Shown here: piece by piece, positions 1 to 8,780 of the stretch
Position numbering within the stretch: position 1 is the first letter of the stretch
How the letters are laid out: every line of letters starts with the position of its first letter
Assembly: GCA_020634895.1 (NCBI GenBank)
Contig: JACKAV010000002.1
Span: 124,001-188,000, forward strand
Direction: 5' to 3'
DNA: 64,000 bases
DNA from: Anaerolineales bacterium
Lineage (GTDB): Bacteria > Chloroflexota > Anaerolineae > Anaerolineales > Villigracilaceae
Position numbers and translations under genes: made by a program
The notes under the pieces: generated by a model
Database searches by the model: none
Seen by the model: only the letters and a program-made list of their open reading frames with translations
What the model was told of the DNA's origin: nothing

Positions 1-1844
1 AACAAGTAAATGCCTATGTGACCCCGAAAACACTTGATTGGCTGGGCGGGAACACGGACTATTACGGAAGGCTTTCCATCAGTGTGGCGGAAAAGCAGAC
101 TGATTCCGAATATGTAACCGAAGTGGCGCAAGCCGTGGCAGACAAACTGGAGCGTGCGGGTTCGACGGTCTATTTCGTAAGTGTGTACCAACCCGGGCAT
201 CACTTCGCCTACGGCGTGACACAGGGCGTATTTTTTGTCCTAAACGTACTCGGCTATCTAACTGTAATATTAAGCGGATTCCTGATCGTCAACACCATCA
301 CAGCGTTGATGACACAGCAAACGAGACAGATCGGCATCATGAAGGCTGCGGGTGGAAGCGCCGGGCAGATTTTCTTCATGTACTTGACTCTCATCATGGG
401 GTTCGGTATTGGCGCTTTAATTATCGCAATTCCTCTTGCGAATGTTGCCGCTTCGATCATTGGCGGCGGGATGGCGCAATGGTTAAATTTTTACGCCGCG
501 CCCTATAAAGGTTACACCTCGACCATTGTCCAGCAGGTCATCGTCGCGGTTATCGTCCCGATATTGGCAGCCATTTTCCCGATCCGCAACAGTGTGCGCA
601 TCACCGTCCGTGAAGCGTTGAGCGATTACGGCTTGGGCGGGAACGCCAACGCAAAGGACGAATCGGTCAACAAAAATTCAGTGTTGATTCCGCGTCCGAT
701 ACGCATTTCACTAAGGAATACCTTTCGCCGCAAGACCCGTCTGGGATTAACGCTCTTCACGCTCGTTCTCGGCGGCGCAGTTTTCATCGCCGTTTACAAC
801 TTGTGGGCATCCTTCGACAAGACCATTGAAGATATTCAAGGTTATTTCCTCGCAGACATCAACATCGCATTTGACCGCGGATACCGCTACGACAAAGTTG
901 CACGTATCGCCGAAAGCATTCCCGGCGTCAAAGGTGCGGAAGGTTGGCTGGAATACACCGGCACGCTTGAGATGAGCGACGACGAAGCGGGTACGCAAAT
1001 CCTTTTTGTTGCGCCTCCTTCTGCCTCGATCTTGATCGACCCCATCATCACATCTGGCCGCTGGCTGGAATCGGGTGACGAGAACGCCATCGTTATCGGC
1101 AACCATCTCCTTCAGATCTACCCCGACCTGAAAGTCGGCGACTGGCTAACCATTGACATCGACGGCAAGAAAACAGAATGGCTGATCGTCGGCACATACA
1201 GCATCACTGGCAACGTCAGCCCGCCGCTGTTGTACGTCAACTATGAATATTTGAGTGTACTCGTTGGACAGCCGGAGATGGCTTATTCCCTGCGTATCGT
1301 CACCGACCAGCACGATTCCGCCACGCAACGGCGGATCAATGACCAGATCCAGGCGGCGTTCAAAGAGCGCGGCATCCAGATCAGTTCCACACAATTGGGC
1401 GCAGACTTCATCCGCGATCAAAAGGCACAGACGGACATACTTGTCTACTTTATGCTGGTTATGGCAACCCTCATTGCCATTGTCGGCGGGCTTGGGTTGA
1501 TGGGCACAATGAGCATCAATGTGCTCGAACGCACCCGCGAGATCGGCGTGATGCGCGCCATCGGCGCCAGCAACGGTGACATTCAATCCATTGTCATCAC
1601 TGAAGGAATGGTCATTGGCATCATAAGCTGGCTGATAAGCATCTTCGTCTCGCTTCCCATTACACAGGTGCTTTGTTTCGGCGTTGGAATGGCGATCCTG
1701 ACCGCGCCCATGCCTGCTGTCTACGGCACGACAGGGATCATCGTCTGGTTGATCTTTACCCTTGCGCTCGGCACATTGGCAAGCGCACTGCCTGCGCGGC
1801 GTGCGTCAAGGCTTACGGTGAGAGACACACTGGCATACGAGTGA
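1..1844 (+). CDS. ABC transporter permease, FtsX/MacB type, two FtsX domains (5' truncated)
   Basis: The frame is open from base 3 of the window, so the true start lies upstream; the GTG at 18 is only the first possible start inside the window. Two FtsX-type permease cores are visible. The first has about three membrane segments (roughly residues 70-200 of the visible part) and an IGIMKAAGGS motif. The second, C-terminal core carries REIGVMRAIGAS and three further segments. A large extracytoplasmic domain lies between them. Double-FtsX permeases usually work with a LolD/MacB-like ATPase in lipoprotein or small-molecule export. The ATPase and adaptor downstream (2520-5955) have their own permease, so this one's partner is probably upstream of the window. 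Stop TGA at 1842. Confidence 0.85.
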   Translation, partial: QVNAYVTPKTLDWLGGNTDYYGRLSISVAEKQTDSEYVTEVAQAVADKLERAGSTVYFVSVYQPGHHFAYGVTQGVFFVLNVLGYLTVILSGFLIVNTITALMTQQTRQIGIMKAAGGSAGQIFFMYLTLIMGFGIGALIIAIPLANVAASIIGGGMAQWLNFYAAPYKGYTSTIVQQVIVAVIVPILAAIFPIRNSVRITVREALSDYGLGGNANAKDESVNKNSVLIPRPIRISLRNTFRRKTRLGLTLFTLVLGGAVFIAVYNLWASFDKTIEDIQGYFLADINIAFDRGYRYDKVARIAESIPGVKGAEGWLEYTGTLEMSDDEAGTQILFVAPPSASILIDPIITSGRWLESGDENAIVIGNHLLQIYPDLKVGDWLTIDIDGKKTEWLIVGTYSITGNVSPPLLYVNYEYLSVLVGQPEMAYSLRIVTDQHDSATQRRINDQIQAAFKERGIQISSTQLGADFIRDQKAQTDILVYFMLVMATLIAIVGGLGLMGTMSINVLERTREIGVMRAIGASNGDIQSIVITEGMVIGIISWLISIFVSLPITQVLCFGVGMAILTAPMPAVYGTTGIIVWLIFTLALGTLASALPARRASRLTVRDTLAYE

Positions 1845-1937
1845 TAAATCGCCGAACACACAACTTCCACACATTTCCTTCATCGCTGCGTAATGCCTGC
1901 ATGGGAAAATAATGTCAGCTTACAAATGGAGGCACTT

Positions 1938-2369
1938 ATGAAAAATAGAAAATGGATCTGGTGGACGCTCGCCGTTATCCTTTCCCTTATCGTCCTGGCG
2001 GGAGTTGGGTTTATCGGTTTCACCGTCGGCGCAACGCATGGAAGCCAGTTCACGATGAACAATCCGCATTTCATGCCCGCGCATGGGCAGGGATTCACCA
2101 ATGGCAGAATGCATGACGGTTTCGGCATGCAGGACTATGGTCATGGTCGCGGTTTTGACGGACGCGCAGGATTCCCATTCTTTGCATTTCCGCTGTTCGG
2201 GCTGCTTCGACTGGTGTTCTGGGTTGGTTTGATATGGCTGGTAGTTGTGCTTATCAAACGCAGCGGCTGGCGGATCGTCAACGTGAACTCCACACCTGCT
2301 CCGGCGGTGACAGCCGCAGCGCAGGAAGAACCGTCCGCGGAGGATGGGGAGAAAAAAGAATCGGAGTAG
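1938..2369 (+). CDS. Small His/Met-rich two-helix membrane protein, function unknown
   Basis: I chose ATG 1938 because a GGAGG-like ribosome site sits at 1928-1934; an upstream in-frame ATG at 1893 has none. The 143-residue product has an N-terminal membrane helix (about residues 5-28). Next is an extracytoplasmic stretch unusually rich in His, Met, Gly and Phe (about residues 33-75, with repeated NPHFM, MHDGFGM and HGRGFDG-like patterns). A second helix (about 80-100) and a short acidic, Ala-rich tail follow. The His/Met pattern resembles metal-binding stretches of copper or silver handling proteins, but I recognise no named family. It follows the permease by 93 bases and is closed by a strong terminator. 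Confidence 0.7.
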   Translation: MKNRKWIWWTLAVILSLIVLAGVGFIGFTVGATHGSQFTMNNPHFMPAHGQGFTNGRMHDGFGMQDYGHGRGFDGRAGFPFFAFPLFGLLRLVFWVGLIWLVVVLIKRSGWRIVNVNSTPAPAVTAAAQEEPSAEDGEKKESE

Positions 2370-2394
2370 TAAAAAGTCAATAGAGTAAGAGCAG

Positions 2395-2425
2395 CCACCC
2401 GTCTTGAATGAGGCGGGTGGTTTTT
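2395..2425 (+). terminator. Rho-independent terminator
   Basis: A seven-base stem CCACCCG / CGGGTGG (2395-2401 with 2414-2420) has a 12-base loop and is followed directly by TTTTT. It separates the permease and small-membrane-protein unit from the adaptor operon. Confidence 0.85.
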
Positions 2426-2460
2426 ATCCCACACAATATCCTCATAATTTCATGACCAGT

Positions 2461-2508
2461 TTTTCACAGCCGTTCACTATACTTTTATCAATAATATCTA
2501 TTTTCACA
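2461..2508 (+). promoter_or_regulatory. Candidate promoter with TTCAC direct repeats ahead of the efflux operon
   Basis: TTCAC occurs at 2463-2467 and again at 2473-2477, a ten-base period, directly before a TATACT -10-like box at 2478-2483. TTTTCACA occurs at 2461-2468 and again at 2501-2508. No good -35 box is seen. Direct repeats replacing the -35 box are typical of promoters activated by OmpR/PhoB-family regulators, and such a regulator is encoded later in the same gene run (8781). The site is an inference from sequence only. Confidence 0.35.
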
Positions 2509-2519
2509 ATAAGGATAAT

Positions 2520-4004
2520 ATGGCTACTTCGACAAAACCCGATGGTGCATCCGAAAAATCGCGGGGTATTCCCTTGATGTCAAAATTGTCCAAATTACCT
2601 AAAAAGGTCGTTTGGACAATTTTTATCTTCATCGTTCTTGTATTGGCGGGCGGGGGTGGTTATTTTTACTATCGAAGCCAGACGCTTGCGAGTGACACCG
2701 CTTCAACCGCAGAAATGCAAACCTCTGTCGCCCGCCGTGGTGACCTTGTTATTTATGCCAGCGGAACAGGAACGCTGATCTCGGAAAGCGAAACGGATCT
2801 GTCTTTTCATGCTTCCGGAGAAGTTACCGATGTGCTGGTTAAGGTCGGCGATAAAGTGGACGCGGGCGCGCTGCTGGCAAAACTGGATGAAACCGATGCG
2901 CAGATCGCATACACACAGGCAAACCGCACGTATCTTGAATTGACCTCACCCAGTGCAATCGCTGCCGCGCAGCAATCCATTGCGGATGCAACGGCATCAC
3001 TGGATGATGCCCGCAGTCATCTGGCTTATGTTATCAGCCCGGATGTTTTGCGTTGGGAGGAAAAATTTTCAGATGCAGAAACGGCAGTTGCCAACGCGCA
3101 AACTGAAGTAAATAAATCACCTTCGGATTCAACTGCAAAGCAGGCACTTGAAGATGCCCAATCTGATCTGGAAACGGCGAAGTCCATGCTGGCAAAAGCC
3201 CAGGCGCTTTATTACAGTTATTACGTCCCCAAATATTTCAGGGACGGCACGGAAGTAAGCGCGCCTTCGGATGCCGAAGTCCTTTCGGCGCGCGCCGATA
3301 TGGAACTCGCCAAAGCGACGTTACAAGAGGCGCAATATCTTTACGCGGCGTTGACGGGTGGTGATGTCCCTGAGGATGCAACCGGCAGCGGATTGACCGA
3401 ACTCGAACAAGCCAGATTGGATATGGAAAGCGCCAAAGCCGCACTCGACGGGACGCGCATCATCTCCCCCATTTCGGGTACGGTCATGTCCATTGACATC
3501 AGCGTCGGTGACAGCGCCAGCAGTGGCACAACGGTCATTACGGTAGCGGACTTAAGCCAGCCATATCTCGAAGTTTATTTGGACGAATCCGATTGGTCGA
3601 ATGTGCAGGTCGGGTACGAGACCGAAGTCACATTCGATATTTTGCCCGATCAAATCTTCAAAGGTGTTGTGACACAAGTTGACCCGGGGCTGTATTCTTC
3701 GAACAACACTTCCGTTGTGCGCGTGCTGGTCCAGCTGAAAGAAGTTGACGAATCGACCTTCAACCTTCCGCTCGGGACGACCGCATCGGTGGATGTGATC
3801 GCTGGTCGCGCCAGTAATGCGGTTTTGGTTCCGATCGAAGCGATTCACCAGGCAGGTGACCAATACGCGGTCTTCGTGGTCGAAAATGGGACGCCCGTTC
3901 TGCGCGTGGTTCAGGTCGGCATTCAAGACCTGCTTTACGCAGAGATCACCTCCGGCTTGGAAGCAGGAGATGTGGTCACAACCGGCATCACGGAGACGCA
4001 ATGA
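2520..4004 (+). CDS. HlyD/MacA-family efflux adaptor subunit
   Basis: A 494-residue membrane-anchored adaptor. It has one N-terminal membrane helix (about residues 30-51), then a split lipoyl/barrel-sandwich half around GEVTDVLVKVGDKV. A long Ala/Glu-rich coiled coil (about 140-300) precedes the second lipoyl half (ISPISGTVMSIDISVGD) and beta-barrel and membrane-proximal domains. An AAGGA site precedes ATG 2520 by about six bases. The last four bases overlap the ATPase gene (ATGA), so the two are probably translationally coupled. In the MacAB family the adaptor stimulates the transporter and links to TolC. No TolC-like gene is seen, consistent with a single-membrane cell. Confidence 0.9.
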   Translation: MATSTKPDGASEKSRGIPLMSKLSKLPKKVVWTIFIFIVLVLAGGGGYFYYRSQTLASDTASTAEMQTSVARRGDLVIYASGTGTLISESETDLSFHASGEVTDVLVKVGDKVDAGALLAKLDETDAQIAYTQANRTYLELTSPSAIAAAQQSIADATASLDDARSHLAYVISPDVLRWEEKFSDAETAVANAQTEVNKSPSDSTAKQALEDAQSDLETAKSMLAKAQALYYSYYVPKYFRDGTEVSAPSDAEVLSARADMELAKATLQEAQYLYAALTGGDVPEDATGSGLTELEQARLDMESAKAALDGTRIISPISGTVMSIDISVGDSASSGTTVITVADLSQPYLEVYLDESDWSNVQVGYETEVTFDILPDQIFKGVVTQVDPGLYSSNNTSVVRVLVQLKEVDESTFNLPLGTTASVDVIAGRASNAVLVPIEAIHQAGDQYAVFVVENGTPVLRVVQVGIQDLLYAEITSGLEAGDVVTTGITETQ

Positions 4005-4732
4005 ACGAAGCGCACAAGATCATCAAAACCGTTGACATTGCCAAAGTCTACGGCATGGGCGATATCAGCGTTGCGGCACTGCGGGGCATCAATATCGAAA
4101 TTGCAGAAGGCGAGTTCGTGGCGATCATGGGACCATCCGGTTCGGGCAAGAGCACGCTCATGCACATCCTCGGCTGTCTCTCACGCCCTTCGTCCGGGCA
4201 GTATTTTCTGGACGGTGAAGATGTGAGCGGACTGAATAAGACGCAACTGGCGGCTGTCCGCAATAAAAAGATCGGCTTTATTTTTCAGGCGTACAACCTG
4301 CTTGCCCGCACAACTGCCTTACAAAATGTGACCCTTCCCCTGCTCTACAACCGTACCAACAATAAGAACAAGGAAGAAGGATTCGAAAAAGCGCGCGCCA
4401 TGCTTGAATTGGTCGGGTTGAGCGAGCGGATCCACCATCAGCCGCACGAACTGTCTGGAGGACAACAGCAGCGCGTGGCAATTGCGAGAGCGCTTGTCAA
4501 CGACCCGGTCATGGTCATCGCCGACGAGCCGACCGGTAACCTCGATACTCATTCCGGCGGTGAGATCATGAACCTGCTTCACAAATTACACGAACAAGGA
4601 ACCACCATTGTCATGGTGACGCACGACCCGAAGACAGCCGTCCACACACAGCGGACCATCAACCTGATCGACGGTCTCGTGGACAACATCACCCACAACG
4701 GCAAACATAAAGCCGCGGAGATTTCAGCATGA
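4001..4732 (+). CDS. ABC transporter ATP-binding protein, MacB/LolD type
   Basis: The 243-residue nucleotide-binding subunit has all hallmarks. Walker A GPSGSGKST is at about residues 44-52, followed by the Q-loop FQAYNLL, signature LSGGQQQR, Walker B VMVIADEPTGNLD and the switch histidine in MVTHD. The NLDTHSGGEI segment after Walker B is typical of the MacB/LolD export subfamily. It hydrolyses ATP to drive the permease encoded next (4729). It overlaps the adaptor upstream and the permease downstream by four bases each, giving a compact adaptor-ATPase-permease operon. Confidence 0.95.
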   Translation: MNEAHKIIKTVDIAKVYGMGDISVAALRGINIEIAEGEFVAIMGPSGSGKSTLMHILGCLSRPSSGQYFLDGEDVSGLNKTQLAAVRNKKIGFIFQAYNLLARTTALQNVTLPLLYNRTNNKNKEEGFEKARAMLELVGLSERIHHQPHELSGGQQQRVAIARALVNDPVMVIADEPTGNLDTHSGGEIMNLLHKLHEQGTTIVMVTHDPKTAVHTQRTINLIDGLVDNITHNGKHKAAEISA

Positions 4733-5955
4733 AGCCGCTTGAAGCGTTGAGCATAGCATGGGAAGCGATCCTTAAGAACAAAGTCCGCTCGTTCCTGACC
4801 ATGCTGGGAATCATCATCGGCGTATCGGCGGTCATCATCATGGTCGCCATCAGCGCCGGAACAGAAGCGACAATCCAGGAACAGATCACCAGCCTTGGTT
4901 CGAATTTGGTCTTCGTGCAAAGCTCCTTCAGCCGCGGCGGACCGGGTCAACAGCAGCAGGGCGGTCTGGTCTACGACGATGCTGCCGCCATCGAAACAGG
5001 CGTGGACGGCGTTACTGCAGTTGTGGTGGAACAGAACTCAAGCGAGAATGTGAAGTACGGCGATGTGACCCTTGAAAGCGTGGAAGTACTCGGAACGACG
5101 ACTGGCTTCCCGTCCGTTCGTGATATGGAAATTGGTGAAGGACGTTATTTCACTGAAAAAGAGATCGAACGAAAGAGCAAGGTTGCCATTCTTGGCTACA
5201 CCATGGCACAGGAGCTTTTCGGCGAAAGGAATCCGGTCGGTCAATATATTACGGTTGGCAACACCAAACTGGCAGTGATCGGCGTGTTCAAGGAAAAAGG
5301 ACTGGTCGGGAATACCGATTTCGATTCACGGATTTATCTGCCTATCAGCGTAGTATTCCAAAAATTCACGCCGTCCATGTTCGCGCGCTTTATGGGTGAC
5401 CGCGTCCGCATGATCTACATCGAAGTGGACCCTAAAGCAAACCTCGACAACATCATTACCCAGATCGAATTATTACTGGTCAAGCGTCATGAAGTCACAT
5501 TGGAAACTGCGGACTTTTCCGTCACCACCCAGCAAGACATTATTTCAACACGCGAATCGACCACTGCCGCATTCCGCTCACTGCTGGCATGGGTCGCGGG
5601 CGTATCACTCATCGTCGGCGGGATCGGTATTATGAACATCATGCTGGTCAGCGTCACAGAGCGGACGCGCGAGATCGGCATCCGTCAATCTGTCGGCGCA
5701 ACACCGGAAGATATCCGCCTGCAATTTTTGACCGAAGCGCTTCTTCTCAGCATCGTCGGCGGTCTGATCGGAATCATCGTCGGCGTGGCAGGAGCGTATA
5801 TTTTTGGCGCACTCAGTGATATGCGGACGGTCATCTCCGTCAGTTCGATCCTGCTGGCATTTGGTTCATCCGCCGTAGTCGGCGCGTTCTTTGGGTACTA
5901 TCCCGCCAACCAGGCATCCCAGCTCGACCCCATCGAAGCGTTACGCTACGAATAA
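4729..5955 (+). CDS. ABC transporter permease, MacB type
   Basis: A 408-residue permease with the MacB layout. An N-terminal membrane helix (about residues 18-42) is followed by a roughly 230-residue extracytoplasmic MacB_PCD-like domain. Three C-terminal membrane helices form an FtsX core with REIGIRQSVGAT after the first of them. The start overlaps the ATPase stop by four bases. It should pair with the ATPase at 4001 and the adaptor at 2520 as a tripartite-like exporter. The substrate cannot be read from sequence; relatives export macrolides, peptides or lipopeptides. Confidence 0.92.
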   Translation: MKPLEALSIAWEAILKNKVRSFLTMLGIIIGVSAVIIMVAISAGTEATIQEQITSLGSNLVFVQSSFSRGGPGQQQQGGLVYDDAAAIETGVDGVTAVVVEQNSSENVKYGDVTLESVEVLGTTTGFPSVRDMEIGEGRYFTEKEIERKSKVAILGYTMAQELFGERNPVGQYITVGNTKLAVIGVFKEKGLVGNTDFDSRIYLPISVVFQKFTPSMFARFMGDRVRMIYIEVDPKANLDNIITQIELLLVKRHEVTLETADFSVTTQQDIISTRESTTAAFRSLLAWVAGVSLIVGGIGIMNIMLVSVTERTREIGIRQSVGATPEDIRLQFLTEALLLSIVGGLIGIIVGVAGAYIFGALSDMRTVISVSSILLAFGSSAVVGAFFGYYPANQASQLDPIEALRYE

Positions 5956-5966
5956 GAGGTATGGAA

Positions 5967-6605
5967 ATGAAAAAGATTTTTCTCGCAATACTTTTATTGA
6001 CCGCGTTATTGGTTTCTGCCTGTGGGTCATCCACAAGTAATACGCCCAACGCGCAGACAAATCCCAACAACGGCGAACTGCCGCAAGTCACCAAATTGGT
6101 CCTTGGTACCCTAAAGCTCGACGGCACCGAGAATGCAGTCACGCCGGAACAAGCCAAGGATCTGCTGCCGCTTTGGCAAGTCTACGTCTCGCTGCTTGAC
6201 AGTGATACTGCCGCACAGGAAGAGATCGATGCGCTCATCAATCAGATCGGTGAAACAATGACGCCGGAACAAAACCAAGCCATCAACGATATGAATCTTT
6301 CGCAGCAGGATATGTTCAGCGTCATGCAGGAACAAGGCATCACGTCCGGCAACAGGTCCCAAAACAGCAGCGGAACACGAAGCGGCAATTCCAGCGGAAA
6401 CAGCGGCGGGGTTGGTCCTCCCGGAGGCGGCGATGGTTTCGCTCCCCCCGATGGCGGTGGCGGCGAGGGCTTTAGCCCGGATCAAATCGCAACGGCACAG
6501 GCTGCACGTCAAGCCGGAGGCAACGGGTTTGGCGGATTCAACCGCACGCCCAACGCGTTGATCGAACAGGTCATCACCTATCTCACAAAAATCGCAGGCT
6601 CGTAA
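5967..6605 (+). CDS. Predicted lipoprotein with Gly/Ser/Pro-rich low-complexity region
   Basis: ATG 5967 is preferred over ATG 5961 because the AAGAGG site at 5954-5959 is then about seven bases away rather than one. The 212-residue product begins with a lipoprotein signal, lipobox VSAC with Cys19. About 90 residues follow that contain two PEQ-based helical segments (TPEQAKDLLPLW, TPEQNQAINDM). A Gly/Ser/Asn/Pro-rich stretch (about 120-175) leads to a short C-terminal helix. I recognise no domain. Its place between the MacB permease and a second adaptor suggests an extracytoplasmic accessory of the exporter. Confidence 0.8.
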   Translation: MKKIFLAILLLTALLVSACGSSTSNTPNAQTNPNNGELPQVTKLVLGTLKLDGTENAVTPEQAKDLLPLWQVYVSLLDSDTAAQEEIDALINQIGETMTPEQNQAINDMNLSQQDMFSVMQEQGITSGNRSQNSSGTRSGNSSGNSGGVGPPGGGDGFAPPDGGGGEGFSPDQIATAQAARQAGGNGFGGFNRTPNALIEQVITYLTKIAGS

Positions 6606-6633
6606 CGATCAAACATCACAGAAACGATATTGG

Positions 6634-8070
6634 ATGAAAGCAAAGCTCTGGTTCTCACAACTCTCCAAAAGGATGAAAGTTGGATTCGCATTGATCCTCC
6701 TCTTCATCTTTGGAGGGATCGGATACCTTGCGGTCAGGACTCAGCCGGAAGCTGATTCAGCGGAAGCGGCGCTTCAAACCGCGACGATTCGCCGCGGCGA
6801 TCTGACCATCACCGCAAGTGGAACCGGCGTGCTGGAAGTTTCCGGCGAAGCCGACTTGTCCTTCTCACAGAGCGGAACCGTGACCAGTGTTCTCGTCAAA
6901 GCGGGCGACAAGGTCCAAGCCGGAGACTTGCTGGCAGAGATCGACAACACCGACGCGCAAAACGAATTCGACCTCGCTGATCAAAACTACATGGAACTGA
7001 CATCTCCCAACGCCGTCGCTTCCGCATTGGGCGAACTCGCACAAGCACAGCGCACCTACGACCTCGCGCTTTATAAGCTCGAATACCTTATCAGCCCGGA
7101 TGTGATGTATTGGGAACAGAAGATCGCCGAAACCGAACAGACGCTTGAAACTGCCATAAGTCAATTGAACGCCAACCCGGAAGATAAAAACGTCAGCAAG
7201 CAGATCGAAGATTCGCAGTCGTACCTGACTTTTGCAAACAGCATGCTAAACAAGGCACATATCGAATATGACAATGTGTACACCTTCGATCATTTTGTAA
7301 AAAGGAAGGATGGCAAAAGTTATCTTGCCATCCCATCCGAATTGGAGATCAAACAGGCACGCTTTGCCATTGACGATGCAGGCAGGAATCTGGCAGAGGC
7401 GAAACAAGTCTACGCAGCGCTGACAGGCGGCGAGATTCCCGAAGGGACAAGCATCCCAGCACTGGTTGCCATCGAAGAAGCACAGCGGAATCTCGAAAAG
7501 GCACAGACAAATCTGGACGGCACAAAAATCTTCGCTCCCACAGATGGCACCATCATTTCCGTCAATATTGCAACGGGAGACGAAGCAGCCATAAGCACAG
7601 CAATAGCCATGGCAAACCTCGATAAACCCTACGTCGATATTTACATGGACGAATCCGATTGGGGTAAAGCCGTTGTCGGGAATCCCGTCGAAGTGACCTT
7701 CAACTCGTTACCAGACTCAGCCTTTACAGGCACCATCAACAGCGTTGACAGAGAACTATACACAAGCGGCGGAAACACATCCGTCCACGCGACTGCGCTT
7801 TTGGATTCAACAATAGACGAGATCAACTTGCCCATTGGAGCATCTGCATCTGTGGAGGTGACTGGTACTCATGCCCAAAATGCCATCCTTGTCCCGCTGG
7901 AGGCGCTGCAAGAATCGGATGCGGGTGGATACATCGTCTATGTAGAAACAGCCGACGGCGTCGCGCCAAGAAGCGTCACGATCGGAATCCAGACAGAGCT
8001 ATACGCCGAGGTCAAGTCCGGGCTTGATAAAGGTGAAGTGGTCATTACCAATCCAACGGAAATTCAATGA
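6634..8070 (+). CDS. Second HlyD/MacA-family efflux adaptor subunit
   Basis: The 478-residue paralogue of the adaptor at 2520 shares its whole architecture: one membrane helix at about 17-34, lipoyl half-motif SGTVTSVLVKAGDKV, a coiled coil, a second half FAPTDGTIISVNIATGD and a C-terminal barrel. By eye the two are clearly homologous from end to end, including LISPDV-YWE and ALTGG-IPE stretches. This indicates duplication inside the operon. Two adaptors now flank a single ATPase-permease pair. The ribosome site is weak (only GGATG around the start). The stop overlaps the next lipoprotein start by four bases. Confidence 0.9.
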   Translation: MKAKLWFSQLSKRMKVGFALILLFIFGGIGYLAVRTQPEADSAEAALQTATIRRGDLTITASGTGVLEVSGEADLSFSQSGTVTSVLVKAGDKVQAGDLLAEIDNTDAQNEFDLADQNYMELTSPNAVASALGELAQAQRTYDLALYKLEYLISPDVMYWEQKIAETEQTLETAISQLNANPEDKNVSKQIEDSQSYLTFANSMLNKAHIEYDNVYTFDHFVKRKDGKSYLAIPSELEIKQARFAIDDAGRNLAEAKQVYAALTGGEIPEGTSIPALVAIEEAQRNLEKAQTNLDGTKIFAPTDGTIISVNIATGDEAAISTAIAMANLDKPYVDIYMDESDWGKAVVGNPVEVTFNSLPDSAFTGTINSVDRELYTSGGNTSVHATALLDSTIDEINLPIGASASVEVTGTHAQNAILVPLEALQESDAGGYIVYVETADGVAPRSVTIGIQTELYAEVKSGLDKGEVVITNPTEIQ

Positions 8071-8732
8071 ACAACTTTACCCGGCTTACTCTACTTATCA
8101 TCCTTGGAATCGTTTTGGCATCATGCACTTCCAAAGCAGCAAACTCGAACAAGGTGTCCATCGTTGCGCCGGAATTTCGAACAGCCGCGGTTCAAACATT
8201 GACCGCAGCAGTGACGCCGACGAAAACATCCATGCCCACACAAACTGCAACGTCGCTGCCGACGATCACTTTCACTCCGGCGGCAACCAATACACCCACA
8301 ACAACGCCTGCATACCCTGAGATCCATTTTTCGCTTGACATCCCGTCCGCAAATGGAGTTGCCGCCGCGGATAGCTGCAACCGTTCGACCTTTCTTCGCG
8401 ATGTGACCATCAAAGATGGGACCGTTCTCATGCCAGGCGAAACATTCAAAAAAATATGGCGCTTCGAGAACACTGGCTCCTGCGCGTGGAAAAAGGATTA
8501 CAACATTATCTTCGTGAGCGGACTCAAAATGGATGGCGAGACCACAACCATCAATCAATACGTCGCGCCGGGTAAAACCGCAGATATTCACCTCGCGCTC
8601 ACCGCGCCTGATGTTGAAGGAACATTCACCGGCTATTGGATGCTCGCCAACGAGAACGAAAAGGGATTTGGCGAAGTGGTTTACGTCCAGATCGTTGTTT
8701 CGGAAGATGAAGAAGACGAAGAGCCAGAGTAA
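8067..8732 (+). CDS. Lipoprotein with NBR1-type Ig-like domain
   Basis: The 221-residue product has a lipoprotein signal ending in LASC (Cys20), a Thr/Pro-rich linker (about residues 45-85) and a C-terminal domain of about 110 residues. That domain matches the NBR1 Ig-like fold by its pattern: GETFKKIWRFENTGSCAW, GLKMDG, APGKTADI, then GTFTGYWMLAN near the end. Such domains are frequent in secreted Chloroflexota proteins and are thought to mediate protein contacts; their ligand is unknown. It overlaps the second adaptor by four bases and ends just before the response regulator, so it belongs to the exporter operon. Confidence 0.85.
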   Translation: MNNFTRLTLLIILGIVLASCTSKAANSNKVSIVAPEFRTAAVQTLTAAVTPTKTSMPTQTATSLPTITFTPAATNTPTTTPAYPEIHFSLDIPSANGVAAADSCNRSTFLRDVTIKDGTVLMPGETFKKIWRFENTGSCAWKKDYNIIFVSGLKMDGETTTINQYVAPGKTADIHLALTAPDVEGTFTGYWMLANENEKGFGEVVYVQIVVSEDEEDEEPE

Positions 8733-8780
8733 GCCTCGATGATCGCAGATGCAGAAGTTGGTATACTGGAAAGGAGATTT

